Source of the DNA: Stieleria sedimenti
GTDB lineage: Bacteria; Planctomycetota; Planctomycetia; Pirellulales; Pirellulaceae
DNA: 51,989 bases
Reading direction: 5' to 3'
NCBI RefSeq assembly: GCF_025060895.1
Contig: NZ_JANZKV010000205.1
Coordinates: 3,892-55,880, forward strand
Part shown: positions 36,648-45,373 of the stretch, one piece after another
Layout: every line of letters starts with the position of its first letter
How positions within the stretch are numbered: position 1 is the stretch's first letter
The notes under the pieces: model-generated
Seen by the model: only the letters and a program-made list of their open reading frames with translations
What the model was told of the DNA's origin: nothing
Database searches by the model: none
Translations under genes and position numbers: made by a program

Positions 36648-36696
36648 ACACCAACGTGCGCTGGTGTGCAGGCTTTAGCCGCCCATCCTCGCTGCG
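36632..36696. repeat. REP-like palindromic repeat, copy B, over the GH2 stop codon
   Basis: The arm CGCCTAAAGGCTAGACACCA and a downstream arm reading TGGTGTGCAGGCTTTAGCCG form an imperfect stem (about 16 of 20 pairs) around an 8-nt loop, followed by CGCTGCG. The TAG stop of the GH2 gene (36645-36647) lies in the left arm, so the repeat encodes the last residues (SPKG). It abuts MITE-like copy 1. Confidence 0.8.
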
Positions 36697-36697
36697 T

Positions 36698-36862
36698 GGG
36701 ACATCGATTGTATAACGGCAGCTTTTGCCAGCTCATTTAGATTCTCTCCCTCTGGGAGAGACGGCGTTTGCGCAGCAAGCAAACGCCAGAGAGGGTTCAC
36801 GCTGCAAAAGTCTTGGCGCCTTCCGCTACGATCAAATCCGTCACTTATACAATCGACGTTCC
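36698..36862. mobile_element. MITE-like element, copy 1 (165 bp)
   Basis: The element is bounded by 18-bp inverted terminal repeats, left GGGACATCGATTGTATAA and right the complement of GGAACGTCGATTGTATAA (two mismatches). Inside are two perfect stems: TCTCTCCC/GGGAGAGA with a 3-nt loop, and GGCGTTTGC/GCAAACGCC with a 7-nt loop. It has no coding capacity. It matches copy 2 at 161 of 165 positions with no gaps. A target-site duplication is not clear. Mobilisation would need a transposase from elsewhere. Confidence 0.75.
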
Positions 36863-36999
36863 GGCGGGATGCCAGCGAGTAGCCAGAGGTCAGCGCAGCG
36901 CCACCTCCGGTAATCGGGTCGCCGGGATCGCGACAGCGAGCCGAGCATCCCGGCGGGATGCCAGCGAGTAGCCGGAGGTTAGCGCAGCGCCACCTCCGG
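36861..36999. repeat. Two direct copies of a 50-bp palindromic module
   Basis: A 50-bp sequence starting CCGGCGGGATGCCAGCGAGT and ending CACCTCCGG occurs at 36861-36910 and 36950-36999, with two mismatches. Each copy ends in a hairpin of the form CCGGAGGT...CACCTCCGG (one arm mismatch in the first copy). A related hairpin in the opposite orientation is at 37188-37215. Confidence 0.75.
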
Positions 37000-37187
37000 G
37001 AGGCAAGCCTTCAAGTCCCATCGACCCCGGCGGGGTCGCAGCGAATCAATCCGCCGGCGGTGCCGCAGTTCGCCTTGCTAAAAGAGATTGATCGGGATGC
37101 TTGAACGTTGCTGCAGGCCGGATTCGAGGGCGCGGGCGCCATTCGCTTCGACACCCTCCGGGGTCGCGTCCGGCAGGGGCCGGATGT

Positions 37188-37215
37188 CCGGAGGTGTCGC
37201 TGCGCTCACCTCCGG
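37188..37215. repeat. CCGGAGGTG hairpin, inverted relative to the module at 36861-36999
   Basis: CCGGAGGTG and CACCTCCGG form a perfect 9-bp stem around a 10-nt loop. With the CGGCTACTGG that follows it is the reverse orientation of the modules at 36861-36999. Confidence 0.7.
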
Positions 37216-37266
37216 CTACTGGCTTTGACCCCGTTCGGGGTCATGCCTGCGAATCCAGTATCCCGT

Positions 37267-37431
37267 GGGACATCGATTGTATAACGGCAGCTTTTGCCAG
37301 CTCATTTAGATTCTCTCCCTTTGGGAGAGACGGCGTTTGCGCAGCAAGCAAACGCCAGAGAGGGTTCATACCGCAAAAGTCTTGGCGCCTTCCGCTACGA
37401 TCAAATCCGTCACTTATACAATCGACGTTCC
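37267..37431. mobile_element. MITE-like element, copy 2 (165 bp)
   Basis: Same orientation and length as copy 1, with identical terminal repeats. It differs at one position in the first hairpin loop and at three positions within TTCATACCGC (TTCACGCTGC in copy 1). The flanks differ from those of copy 1 (ATCCCGT on the left, TAGCAGCG on the right), which supports the boundaries given. Confidence 0.75.
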
Positions 37432-37448
37432 TAGCAGCGACCCAGAAT

Positions 37449-37552
37449 CGCCTAAAGGCTAGACACCAACGCGCGCTGGTGTGCAGGCTTCAGCCGCCCA
37501 TCGTCGCTGCGAAGCAGCGATCCGAGATCGCCTAACGGCTGGACACCAACGT
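37449..37552. repeat. REP-like palindromic repeat, copy C, over a sulfatase stop codon
   Basis: It carries in order CGCCTAAAGGCTAGACACCA, the TGGTGTGCAGGCTTCAGCCG arm, the hairpin TCGCTGC/GCAGCGA (3-nt loop), and a second CGCCTAACGGCTGGACACCA. The last module contains the stop codon (37532-37534) and the final codons (TLVSSR) of the minus-strand sulfatase. Confidence 0.8.
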
Positions 37553-39016
37553 GTCGATCTGCTGCTTCAGCTTCGGATTCAAGAACCCGGCGTCTTGTGC
37601 CTGTGTGTAATCGCGCAGACGACCGGCCAGTTCACAAACGATGTCGCGATTCTGTTCCAGGTCGATAGAATTTTTTAATTCGTCCGGGTCGGTTTTTAAA
37701 TCAAACAACCAAGGGCGTTCCGAAACCGACAGCACCAGCTTGTACCGGTCGGTGATCACCGCAAACCAAGACGGCTTGAGTCCCGAAGACTGGATGATTG
37801 CCACATCGTCCCACGCCAGATCGCTCTGGGCGGTCAGCAACGGTGACGCATCGCGGCCAACCGCTCCCGCTGTCGCTTCTTTTCCAAGCAACGACAACAA
37901 CGTCGGGGCAAAGTCGACCGTGCCGAGCGCCTGGTCGACCCGCGTCCCCGCCGGGATCAATCCCGGCGCCGCGATGATCATCGGAATCTTCGCACTCGCC
38001 TCATACGGGTTACCCTTGTTCAGTCGTCCATGTTCGAAACAAAGGTCGCCATGGTCCGAGGTGAACACGATGATGGTTTTGTCGGTCAGCTTCAGTTCCG
38101 CCAAGGTGTCCAGGATCTGGCCGACATTGTCATCGATGCAGCGGACCATGCCGAAGTACAGCGTCATCAGCGCCGGATTGAATCGTGCCGCCGAGTTTTT
38201 ACCTCCCACCGCTGCCCAAGCCGGATTCTCGTTTGCCATCGAAAACGACATCGGCGGTCGAATGACCATGTCGGCAAACATCGTGTCGTAGGGTGGGCGC
38301 ACCGTGTTGGGTCCATGCGGATCCGGAAGACTGAGGTGGTAACAAAACGGCTCGTCGGCATGTTCGCGGATGAAATCCATGGCGCGGTCGGCCAGCCAGT
38401 CGGTTGCAAAAGTCTGCTCATCGGCGTCACCGACGTCGTAGCTGGGCGCATCATTTTTGTCACGCGAACCGACTCGTGGCCCGGCGTCGGTCAGCTGAAA
38501 CTTTTTCCAATGTCCACGATTGAACATGAAGCGATTGTCGCTGAAACCGAACTGCCGTCTCGGAGCCCACTGCGGTTTACCGGGCCCGTCGAGGTGCCAT
38601 TTGCCGGCGTAACCGGTGGCATAGCCATCCCGGCGAAGCGCCTCGGCAAAGGTGACGATGTCACTGTCCATCGGCTCGTTGTTGGTATGGCTGCCGGTCT
38701 GGTGCGGATACCGCCCGGTGAAGAACGCGGCACGGGAGGGCGTGCAAACGGGGCTGGTCGCATAAAACGACGTACAAATGGCGCCGCGACGGGCAATCGA
38801 ATCGATCGCCGGAGTTTCCACGAACGCCTCTTTCCCCCACACAAACGCTTGCTCCTGGGACAGCGTCTGGCGATAGCAACCGAGTGTGCGGAAATTGTGC
38901 TCGTCGGTTTGAATGATCAAAACATTACGAGGCTCATCGGCTCGCGATGCTGGACTCGCCAACGAACCGGCCAGTGCCAGCAGGAACGCGGCCGGGACAA
39001 GGTAGGATGGTTTCAT
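37532..39016 (-). CDS. Type I (formylglycine) sulfatase
   Basis: A 494-aa secreted sulfatase (signal peptide to about residue 26). Visible features are the N-terminal metal site NVLIIQTDEHNFRTLGCY (D38), the formylglycine motif CTPSRAAFFTGRYP (91-95), AGKWHLDG near residue 140 with the conserved Lys and His, LPDPHGPN, and the second metal site FTSDHGD. It hydrolyses sulfate esters, probably from polysaccharides. Only 41 bp separate it from the upstream sulfatase on the same strand, so the two are likely co-transcribed. Its C-terminal residues are encoded by REP copy C. No sulfatase-maturation gene is present in the window. Confidence 0.94.
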   Translation of the reverse strand: MKPSYLVPAAFLLALAGSLASPASRADEPRNVLIIQTDEHNFRTLGCYRQTLSQEQAFVWGKEAFVETPAIDSIARRGAICTSFYATSPVCTPSRAAFFTGRYPHQTGSHTNNEPMDSDIVTFAEALRRDGYATGYAGKWHLDGPGKPQWAPRRQFGFSDNRFMFNRGHWKKFQLTDAGPRVGSRDKNDAPSYDVGDADEQTFATDWLADRAMDFIREHADEPFCYHLSLPDPHGPNTVRPPYDTMFADMVIRPPMSFSMANENPAWAAVGGKNSAARFNPALMTLYFGMVRCIDDNVGQILDTLAELKLTDKTIIVFTSDHGDLCFEHGRLNKGNPYEASAKIPMIIAAPGLIPAGTRVDQALGTVDFAPTLLSLLGKEATAGAVGRDASPLLTAQSDLAWDDVAIIQSSGLKPSWFAVITDRYKLVLSVSERPWLFDLKTDPDELKNSIDLEQNRDIVCELAGRLRDYTQAQDAGFLNPKLKQQIDTLVSSR

Positions 39017-39057
39017 CAGATGGATCTCTCGGCGGGCGGCTGTTAAGGGATTGTCTT

Positions 39058-40569
39058 TTAGTACTTTTCGTTGGTTCCAAACATCTCGAACTTCGACGGC
39101 CTCGGTCGCACGCGGACACTGTGATCCGGCTCGCCCGTCACGCGATCGAATTCATCCGGCGTTCGACGCGTCGGCAGATAGTCGCCGGTTCGTTGGGTCC
39201 AGTCTTCCAGAGCGACTGTCAAACGATCACGGACACGGTGGTACGCGGGATCGTTGATGCGATTTTGCAACTCGCCGGGGTCACGCTGCAAGTCGTACAG
39301 TTCCCACTTGTCGCGTGGTGCCCGAAAGCAAGTCTGTTGATGGGGCAACAATTTCCCTTGCTGTTGCAGTCGCAGCATGGTTTGCCAACTCAGTCCGCGT
39401 CCGGCATCGGCCGAGGGCGTCGGCGGCAGATCGATGTAGTCGTTGCGAATCAGTTTGTATTGCTGCGTCATCACGCTGCGGGCATGGTCCTCATAGTCGT
39501 GCCAGTGGTCTTCGGCGAACGCGAATTCACGATGCGGCTGCGTCGGATCGTCAAGCACCCGGACGAAGCTTTGCCCTTCGGTCGCCAGCGAGGACGTGGC
39601 TCCGGCCAGTTCCAGGAATGTCGGGGCAATGTCCACGGCGCTGACCAACGCGTCCGTCGTGACGCCTGGCTTGACCACGTGCGGCCAACGGACGATCCAC
39701 GGCGTGCGAATGCCGCCATCGTAGAGTGTCGTCTTGTCGCGTGGAAAAGGGCGGCCGTTGTCGCTGATGAACAGAATCAAGGTATTGTCCGCGACTCCCT
39801 GCTGCTGGAGCGTTGCAACCACTTTGCCGACGTAGGTATCCAGTCGACCGATTTCGTCATAGTACAGTCGCAAGTCTTCGCGGACGTCCGCGGTATCGGG
39901 CAAATGTGCCGGCACAATCACATCATCGGCACGATGCGGGGGATCGAGCGCTCCGTCGGTGTATTCGCGATGGGGATCAAGCGCGGCCAGCCAAAGAAAG
40001 AACGGTCGATCGCGGGGCCGATCCTCAATCGCTTGCTCCCAGTCCTCACATCCGCTGGGTTGCTTGGCGATCATTTTGGGCGGCTGGCCGTCTTCTCCCG
40101 ATGGCAATACAAATCCCGCCGTCGACGCTTCGTAGATCCGGTCGAAATGGTCTCGCACCGCATCGCCGAGGTGCCACTTTCCGGCCGCCGCGGTGTAATA
40201 GCCGAGTTGACGAAGCTCGGCGGAAAAAGTCCGACTGCCCTCGGGCAAGGGCCAGTGCAACTGTTCGGCCCCCGTGTTGTGGGGATACTTGCCCGTCAAA
40301 ATACTCGACCGAGACGGACTGCATGAATTGGTGGTCAGATAAGCGTGCTTGAACCGCAACCCCTCGGTCGCCAAACGGTCGATGTTCGGTGTTCGAATCG
40401 CAGGATGACCGTAGGCGCCGCAGTCATCCCAGTTCATGTCATCGGCGATGATCAAAACCAGATTCGGCGGGGCCGCGAGCAAAGCACCGGTCCCGAGGCC
40501 GACGCAAGCCTGAAGAGCAACGGCGAACAGAACTCCGGCGGTGATCAAACGTTGTAGCGGTCGTGTCAT
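39058..40569 (-). CDS. Type I (formylglycine) sulfatase
   Basis: A 503-aa secreted sulfatase (signal peptide to about residue 32). It shows D43/D44 in LIIADDMNWDDCGAYGHP, CSPSRSSILTGKYPHNTG (83-87), AAGKWHLGD, ALDPHREY and ISDNG as the C-terminal metal site. The C-terminal 80 residues follow the usual subdomain (WELYDLQRDPGELQN). It is the first gene of the two-sulfatase minus-strand unit and is divergent from the truncated sulfatase at 40930. Sequence features differ enough from its downstream neighbour to suggest different sulfate-ester positions; specificity cannot be read from sequence alone. Confidence 0.94.
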   Translation of the reverse strand: MTRPLQRLITAGVLFAVALQACVGLGTGALLAAPPNLVLIIADDMNWDDCGAYGHPAIRTPNIDRLATEGLRFKHAYLTTNSCSPSRSSILTGKYPHNTGAEQLHWPLPEGSRTFSAELRQLGYYTAAAGKWHLGDAVRDHFDRIYEASTAGFVLPSGEDGQPPKMIAKQPSGCEDWEQAIEDRPRDRPFFLWLAALDPHREYTDGALDPPHRADDVIVPAHLPDTADVREDLRLYYDEIGRLDTYVGKVVATLQQQGVADNTLILFISDNGRPFPRDKTTLYDGGIRTPWIVRWPHVVKPGVTTDALVSAVDIAPTFLELAGATSSLATEGQSFVRVLDDPTQPHREFAFAEDHWHDYEDHARSVMTQQYKLIRNDYIDLPPTPSADAGRGLSWQTMLRLQQQGKLLPHQQTCFRAPRDKWELYDLQRDPGELQNRINDPAYHRVRDRLTVALEDWTQRTGDYLPTRRTPDEFDRVTGEPDHSVRVRPRPSKFEMFGTNEKY

Positions 40570-40929
40570 GATTCCAGGTGCAAGACTCAGATGGAGAAGT
40601 CGATGGTGACGACTCCATTAGACACCAAATGGCCCGGCCATGCCCCCGCCCAGCCATGCCCCCGCCCGGCAACGCCCCCCAACGCCCTGCGTGTCGCATA
40701 TAGATCATTGGATGCCGCAATTTGTCCGTCGGCATCGTGGCGATGGGCGTAAACTGTTGGCGATTCTGGCCGTGCAAGACTGTCGCGATCGTTCAGGGGG
40801 GACGCCACGCCAACTCCATCCCTCCGCGCCTTTTCAATGCCCGTACGTCAACAAGGCATCGTCCGATCGCGTCTGCCTTTCCCACCTCGACTCCTCTCCC
40901 CTTTCCCTCCTGACTTGCGTGAATACACC
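40570..40929. other. Divergent intergenic region
   Basis: A 360-bp stretch between the minus-strand sulfatase and the truncated plus-strand sulfatase. A 16-bp C-rich unit (GCCATGCCCCCGCCCA) is repeated in tandem at 40637-40652 and 40653-40668. No gene is supported; promoters for both sides are expected here. Confidence 0.5.
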
Positions 40930-41319
40930 ATGCGACTATCGCTGCCACTGTGCGTATTCCTGAGCCTGATTTCGCTGGCCGCTCTAAACGCAGCCGAGCA
41001 GACGAAGCCCAACATCGTGGTGTTCCTAGCCGACGACATGGGGTGGGGTGATTCAGCAACTTACGGCCACGAGCTGATTCAAACACCCAACCTCGACAAA
41101 CTGGCCTCGCAGGGTGTCAAGTTCACTCAGTGCTATTCGGCTTGCGGGGTTTGCTCACCGTCACGGTCAGCGATCCTGACCGGCCGGACTCCGTATCGCA
41201 ACGGTGTCTATCGGCATCTGTCGGGCAATCATGAAGCTCACCTGCGGCGGAGCGAAATCACGTATCCGAAGCTGTTGAAATCGATCGGCTATGAAAGAGG
41301 CGGTAAACTGAGCTATTGA
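40930..41319 (+). pseudogene. Truncated type I sulfatase (N-terminal fragment)
   Basis: A 129-aa reading frame with a normal signal peptide (to about residue 22), D35/D36 in VFLADDMGWGDSATYGH and an intact CSPSRSAILTGRTPYRNGVY (75-79). Sulfatase similarity stops at KLLKSIGYE; the expected GKWH segment, the second metal site and about 350 further residues are missing. Nine unrelated residues follow, then a stop. The rest is not found in other frames, since the GH172-like gene starts 18 bp later. It cannot be an active enzyme and is probably the remnant of a deletion or of an insertion that joined the next gene. Confidence 0.85.
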
Positions 41320-41336
41320 TAAACGGCATCACAATC

Positions 41337-42992
41337 ATGAAACGCGTCTCGAAAGCCACTTGTCTCATCTTCGCCGTCGTGGCGTTGTCTGCCGCTCGTG
41401 TTCAATCACAGCAGCCTGTTTCGATCCAGTCTCTGCTCAGAGAGATGGGTGATCGCGATCAGGTGGCGCGGTACCCGAAAGCCGACTTCCGTCTCAAACA
41501 AGCCAGCAGCTACGACCGGGCTTCCAAAACGCCCGACGACCCCAAGGGCTGGTTCAGTAATATTGATCGCAACACGAGCGACAAACACCACAACTTCGTT
41601 CGCACCGAAGAAAACCGAGGCCGGAAGGAATGGGTGGTGATGGAGGACGAAGGCCCAGGGGCGATTGTCCGATTTTGGGTTCCCTGGCGAGACCAGTTGA
41701 AACCCGGATCTGACATCCTCATTCGGTTCTACCTCGATGGTGCGTCCGAACCGGCCCTCGAAGGCAACATGTTCGATCTGTTTCAGGGAAAGGGTCTGAT
41801 TCCGTTTCCACTGGCACACGAGTCCCTGCGGTCGGCCGTTTCGTTTTTCCCGATTCCTTACGCCAAGAGCTGCAAGGTGACCCTGTCGGATCACCCGTTC
41901 TTCTTCCAGTTCACGTACCGCGAGTACGACGAAGACGTCGACGTGAAGACGTTTTCGATGGAAGCGTTTCGGTCCGCCAAGTCATCGATCACCGCAACCT
42001 GCGATTCTCTTCTCAACCCGGCCAAGGCCGCGGTCGGTGACGTGATCAAACTGAAGGAGACTCTCGGCGGCGGTCAGGAGCAGTCCGTGTCGCTGAGAGA
42101 GGGCGCCGCGGCGGTCCAAACTCTGTCGCTCAAGCTGGGCAGCTACGACGACGCGAACATCACTCGGCACGTCGTTTTGAAGATCAGCTTTGACGGAAAG
42201 GAAACGGTCTGGTGCCCGATCGGCGACTTCTTCGGTTCCGGTCTCGGCTTGAACCCGTTTCAGGGATGGTATCGCACGGTTGACAGCGACGGCACGATGA
42301 CCAGCCGCTGGGTCATGCCGTATCAAAACAACGCGAAGGTTTCGATCTTGAACCTGAGCGAAGAGCCGGTTGTCGTTGAACTCACGGCAACGGTCGGAGA
42401 TTGGAAATGGGATTCGTCCAGCATGTACTTTCACGCCGATTGGCACGGTCAGTTTCCCGTGCCGACACGGCCGTATTCAGATTGGAACTACGTCACGCTG
42501 AAGGGGCGTGGGGTTTACGTCGGCGATACGCTGACGATCATGAATCCGGTGGAACGTTGGTGGGGCGAAGGCGATGAAAAGATTTTCGTCGACGGCGAAA
42601 CCTTCCCATCGATCTTCGGCACGGGCACCGAAGACTATTACGCCTACTCGTGGGGAGGTCGCAGCACCGACTTTTACGAACACCCGTTCCACGCCCAGAC
42701 GTTCAGTCACAAGTACAATAAGCTGAGCCGTAAACCCAAGATCGACGAAAAGAACACACAGGGCTTCAGCACCGAAACGCGCACTCGCGCTCTCGACACG
42801 ATGCCCTTCAGCAGCTCGCTACAACTGGACATGGAAGTCTGGTCTTGGACGGATTGCGAGATGGGCTACGCAGTCGGGGTGTATTGGTACGGCGATGCGG
42901 ACACGACCTCTAACCGCAAGCCGGATCCGGAAGAGGTGCTCAACGTGCCAGTCGTGCCGGAGATCAAGCATCCGAAACCGCGTTCCAAGTAG
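41337..42992 (+). CDS. DUF2961 protein, GH172-type glycosidase
   Basis: A 551-aa secreted protein (signal peptide to about residue 25) of DUF2961, the family that founded GH172 (fructofuranosidase, D-arabinofuranosidase and related furanosidase activities). Family landmarks are GPGAIVRFWVPW (106-117), LIRFYLDGASEPALEG, YAKSCKVTL, RWVMPYQNNAKVSILNLS and GTGTEDYYAYSWG (428-440), where E432 is a likely catalytic or metal-site residue. The ATG at 41337 gives the signal peptide; it begins 18 bp after the truncated sulfatase. The first part of the 41-46 kb cluster looks somewhat less GC-rich than its surroundings, compatible with later acquisition. Confidence 0.9.
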   Translation: MKRVSKATCLIFAVVALSAARVQSQQPVSIQSLLREMGDRDQVARYPKADFRLKQASSYDRASKTPDDPKGWFSNIDRNTSDKHHNFVRTEENRGRKEWVVMEDEGPGAIVRFWVPWRDQLKPGSDILIRFYLDGASEPALEGNMFDLFQGKGLIPFPLAHESLRSAVSFFPIPYAKSCKVTLSDHPFFFQFTYREYDEDVDVKTFSMEAFRSAKSSITATCDSLLNPAKAAVGDVIKLKETLGGGQEQSVSLREGAAAVQTLSLKLGSYDDANITRHVVLKISFDGKETVWCPIGDFFGSGLGLNPFQGWYRTVDSDGTMTSRWVMPYQNNAKVSILNLSEEPVVVELTATVGDWKWDSSSMYFHADWHGQFPVPTRPYSDWNYVTLKGRGVYVGDTLTIMNPVERWWGEGDEKIFVDGETFPSIFGTGTEDYYAYSWGGRSTDFYEHPFHAQTFSHKYNKLSRKPKIDEKNTQGFSTETRTRALDTMPFSSSLQLDMEVWSWTDCEMGYAVGVYWYGDADTTSNRKPDPEEVLNVPVVPEIKHPKPRSK

Positions 42993-43075
42993 ACCATAAA
43001 ACCGCCTTCGTTCGCACCTGTTTTAGCGACGATTGCTCCGCACTTGAGACTTTCCTAACGATAAAGCGACACACC

Positions 43076-45211
43076 ATGAAGTACCTTCCCCTGATACTCT
43101 CTGCCAGTCTGTTTCTGTCGTTGGCGACGGTTTCATTCTGCCGCGCCGCCGACACACCGCCCAACGTCGTTCTGATCTTTGCCGATGATCTCGGCTACGG
43201 CGACCTGGGATGCTATGGCGCGAGCCATGTGCAAACGCCCAACATCGACCGACTTGCCGCCGAGGGCCGCCGGTTTACCGACGCACATTCGGTCTCAGCG
43301 GTCTGCACCCCGTCACGTTACGCGCTGCTCACCGGCCAATACCCGCTGCGCGGTAACGGAGGCAGGGGCATCTGGGGACCAGCTCCGGTGACGTCACCAC
43401 TTCTTGTCGACACGGAAAAAACGACGATCGCGGATGTTTTTAAAAACAGCGGCTACAGTACGGCGGCTTTTGGAAAATGGCATCTGGGATTCGGCCAGGA
43501 AAAGAACGACTGGCAAGAACCGCTGCGCCCCGGGCCGCAGGATCTCGGTTTTGATTACTACTTCGGGATGCCTGTGGTGAACAGCGCACCTCCGTATGTC
43601 TTTGTGGAAAACGATCGCATCGTCGGGAGCGATCCCGCCGACCCGTTGGTTTACTTGGGCAGGAACAACAAGGCCGCCACGCCGATCACTCCGATTCCTC
43701 CAGAGGCCGCGCAGCGCAGTCCCAATCAATTTGGCGGGGCGAAGGAAGCTCACAAGTTGTTCAACGATTACAAGGTCGGCACCACGCTGGCGGAGAAGTC
43801 CGTCGAGTGGATCAATGCTCGCAAGGACGAACCGTTTTTTCTGTATCTGGCAACAACCAACATTCATCACCCTTTCACGCCGGCCAAACGTTTCCAAGGC
43901 ACCAGCCAGTGCGGACTTTATGGCGACTTCATTCATGAACTGGACTGGATCGTCGGTGAGGTGCTTGCATGTCTTGAAGAAAACGGTTTGAGCGACAACA
44001 CGCTGGTGATCTTTACCAGCGACAACGGCGGCATGTTCAACCACGGCGGACAGGCCGCTTTCAAAGCCGGACACCGACAAAACGGCGACCTGCTGGGGTT
44101 CAAGTTCGGCGTCTGGGAAGGCGGTCACCGCGTGCCACTGATCGTCCGTTGGCCGGGCAAGGTGAAGGCCGGAACGATTTCCAACCAGTTGATCGGAAAC
44201 GTCGACATGCTGGCAACGTTTGCGGCACTGACGCAACAGCAGTTGGACAAGGCCCAGCAAGCCGACAGCGTTAACATGCTGCCCGCCTTTGTCGGCGAAC
44301 CGCAGAAACCGATCCGCGACCATCTGGTCCTCGCCCCTCACAAGGGCACGCACCTGTCGGTTCGCAAAGGAAAGTGGATGTATATCCCCGGCCAGGGCAG
44401 CGGCGGGTTCGGAGGCCGGAAACCGGGCGACCATACGTTCGCGGGACCGCCGGCGGTCAGCTTTGTGGGTTCAGTGAACAGCGACATCGAAGACGGCAAA
44501 ATCAAGAAAGACGCCCCGCCAGCTCAGCTTTACGATCTGGAAGCAGACGTCAGTCAGACACGAAATGTGTACAACGAACGTCCCGAGGTGGTGAAGGAAC
44601 TCGATGCCCTGCTTTCAAGTTACGCGCCTCCAAAGCAAACGTCACGCCCAGCGAAACGAAATCCGCGTGCGCCGGCCAACCCCGCCAAGAAAACGCCGGC
44701 GACACCGAGTCTCCGAACCGCGTCCTTCGATTTCGAGTCCGGCAAGCTGGAACCCTGGAAGGTCGTCGATGGTGAGTTCGGGCATGTCATCGGTAGCAGA
44801 GACCGATTTTTTCACAATCAAAGAGAGTACAACAAACAGGGTGAATCGTATCTGACGACGCTTGAACCCTCCGCGGATGCCAACAAGGGCACGGACATGC
44901 AGACCGGCGTGATCGTATCACCACTGTTCATTCCCGACGGCGGAACGATGACCTTCCGGATCGGCGGCGGACGCGGACCGTCCACCTACGCCGCGCTGTG
45001 CACGGCCGACGGCAAAGAAGTCGCATTCGCGCGCGGCATCAATGACCAGGTCATGCAGCAAGCAGCCTGGGACCTTACTCCTTATGTCGGTCAGAAAATG
45101 TTCATCAAGGTTGTCGACCATTCGACCGACGGCTGGGGACACATCACCGTAGACGACTTTCAGTTCGATGCGAAAGTGCTGGACGAATACTCTCCATCGG
45201 TGTCCGACTAA
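43076..45211 (+). CDS. Type I sulfatase with C-terminal beta-sandwich domain
   Basis: A 711-aa secreted protein (signal peptide to about residue 25). Residues 28-520 form an arylsulfatase-type domain: LIFADDLGYGDLGCYG (D37/D38), CTPSRYALLTGQYP (77-81), AAFGKWHLGFG, TTNIHHPF, and FTSDNGG. A Pro/Lys-rich linker (about 525-555) leads to a C-terminal domain (556-711: FDFESGKLEPWKVVDGEFG, GTMTFRIGGGRGPSTYAALC, DHSTDGWGHITVDDFQF) resembling galactose-binding or laminin-like modules found with glycosidases. It may hold the enzyme on polysaccharide. It follows the GH172-like gene by 83 bp on the same strand. Confidence 0.92.
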   Translation: MKYLPLILSASLFLSLATVSFCRAADTPPNVVLIFADDLGYGDLGCYGASHVQTPNIDRLAAEGRRFTDAHSVSAVCTPSRYALLTGQYPLRGNGGRGIWGPAPVTSPLLVDTEKTTIADVFKNSGYSTAAFGKWHLGFGQEKNDWQEPLRPGPQDLGFDYYFGMPVVNSAPPYVFVENDRIVGSDPADPLVYLGRNNKAATPITPIPPEAAQRSPNQFGGAKEAHKLFNDYKVGTTLAEKSVEWINARKDEPFFLYLATTNIHHPFTPAKRFQGTSQCGLYGDFIHELDWIVGEVLACLEENGLSDNTLVIFTSDNGGMFNHGGQAAFKAGHRQNGDLLGFKFGVWEGGHRVPLIVRWPGKVKAGTISNQLIGNVDMLATFAALTQQQLDKAQQADSVNMLPAFVGEPQKPIRDHLVLAPHKGTHLSVRKGKWMYIPGQGSGGFGGRKPGDHTFAGPPAVSFVGSVNSDIEDGKIKKDAPPAQLYDLEADVSQTRNVYNERPEVVKELDALLSSYAPPKQTSRPAKRNPRAPANPAKKTPATPSLRTASFDFESGKLEPWKVVDGEFGHVIGSRDRFFHNQREYNKQGESYLTTLEPSADANKGTDMQTGVIVSPLFIPDGGTMTFRIGGGRGPSTYAALCTADGKEVAFARGINDQVMQQAAWDLTPYVGQKMFIKVVDHSTDGWGHITVDDFQFDAKVLDEYSPSVSD

Positions 45212-45373
45212 GCCCTCGCCCACCGACAGCGTGATACGCCTTCATGCCCGTGGAGGCGAGTCGAAGTGAATTCGGAGCGGCGTCGAACAAAGTCGCGATA
45301 CTCAAGCCGCGCAAACCGTTCACACCCCGCCCTCAATAGCATGCAACGCTCGAAGAATGACACGCAGAAGACA

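Larger units (their letters stand above)
36648..37531. other. 884-bp gene-free repeat island
   Basis: No protein-coding gene is supported. The interval between the GH2 gene and the convergent sulfatase gene is made almost entirely of repeats: REP copies B and C at its edges, two 165-bp MITE-like elements, and between them palindromic CCGGAGGT/ACCTCCGG modules. It may act as a transcription stop or recombination hotspot for both convergent genes. Confidence 0.75.

Noticed and set aside
36698-37431. Insertion sequence with transposase
   Set aside because: The elements are only 165 bp, and the interval between them has no transposase-like frame; they are at most non-autonomous.
36632-37552. Possible CRISPR array in the repeat island
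   Set aside because: Repeats differ in length and orientation, spacers are not regular, and no cas genes are present.
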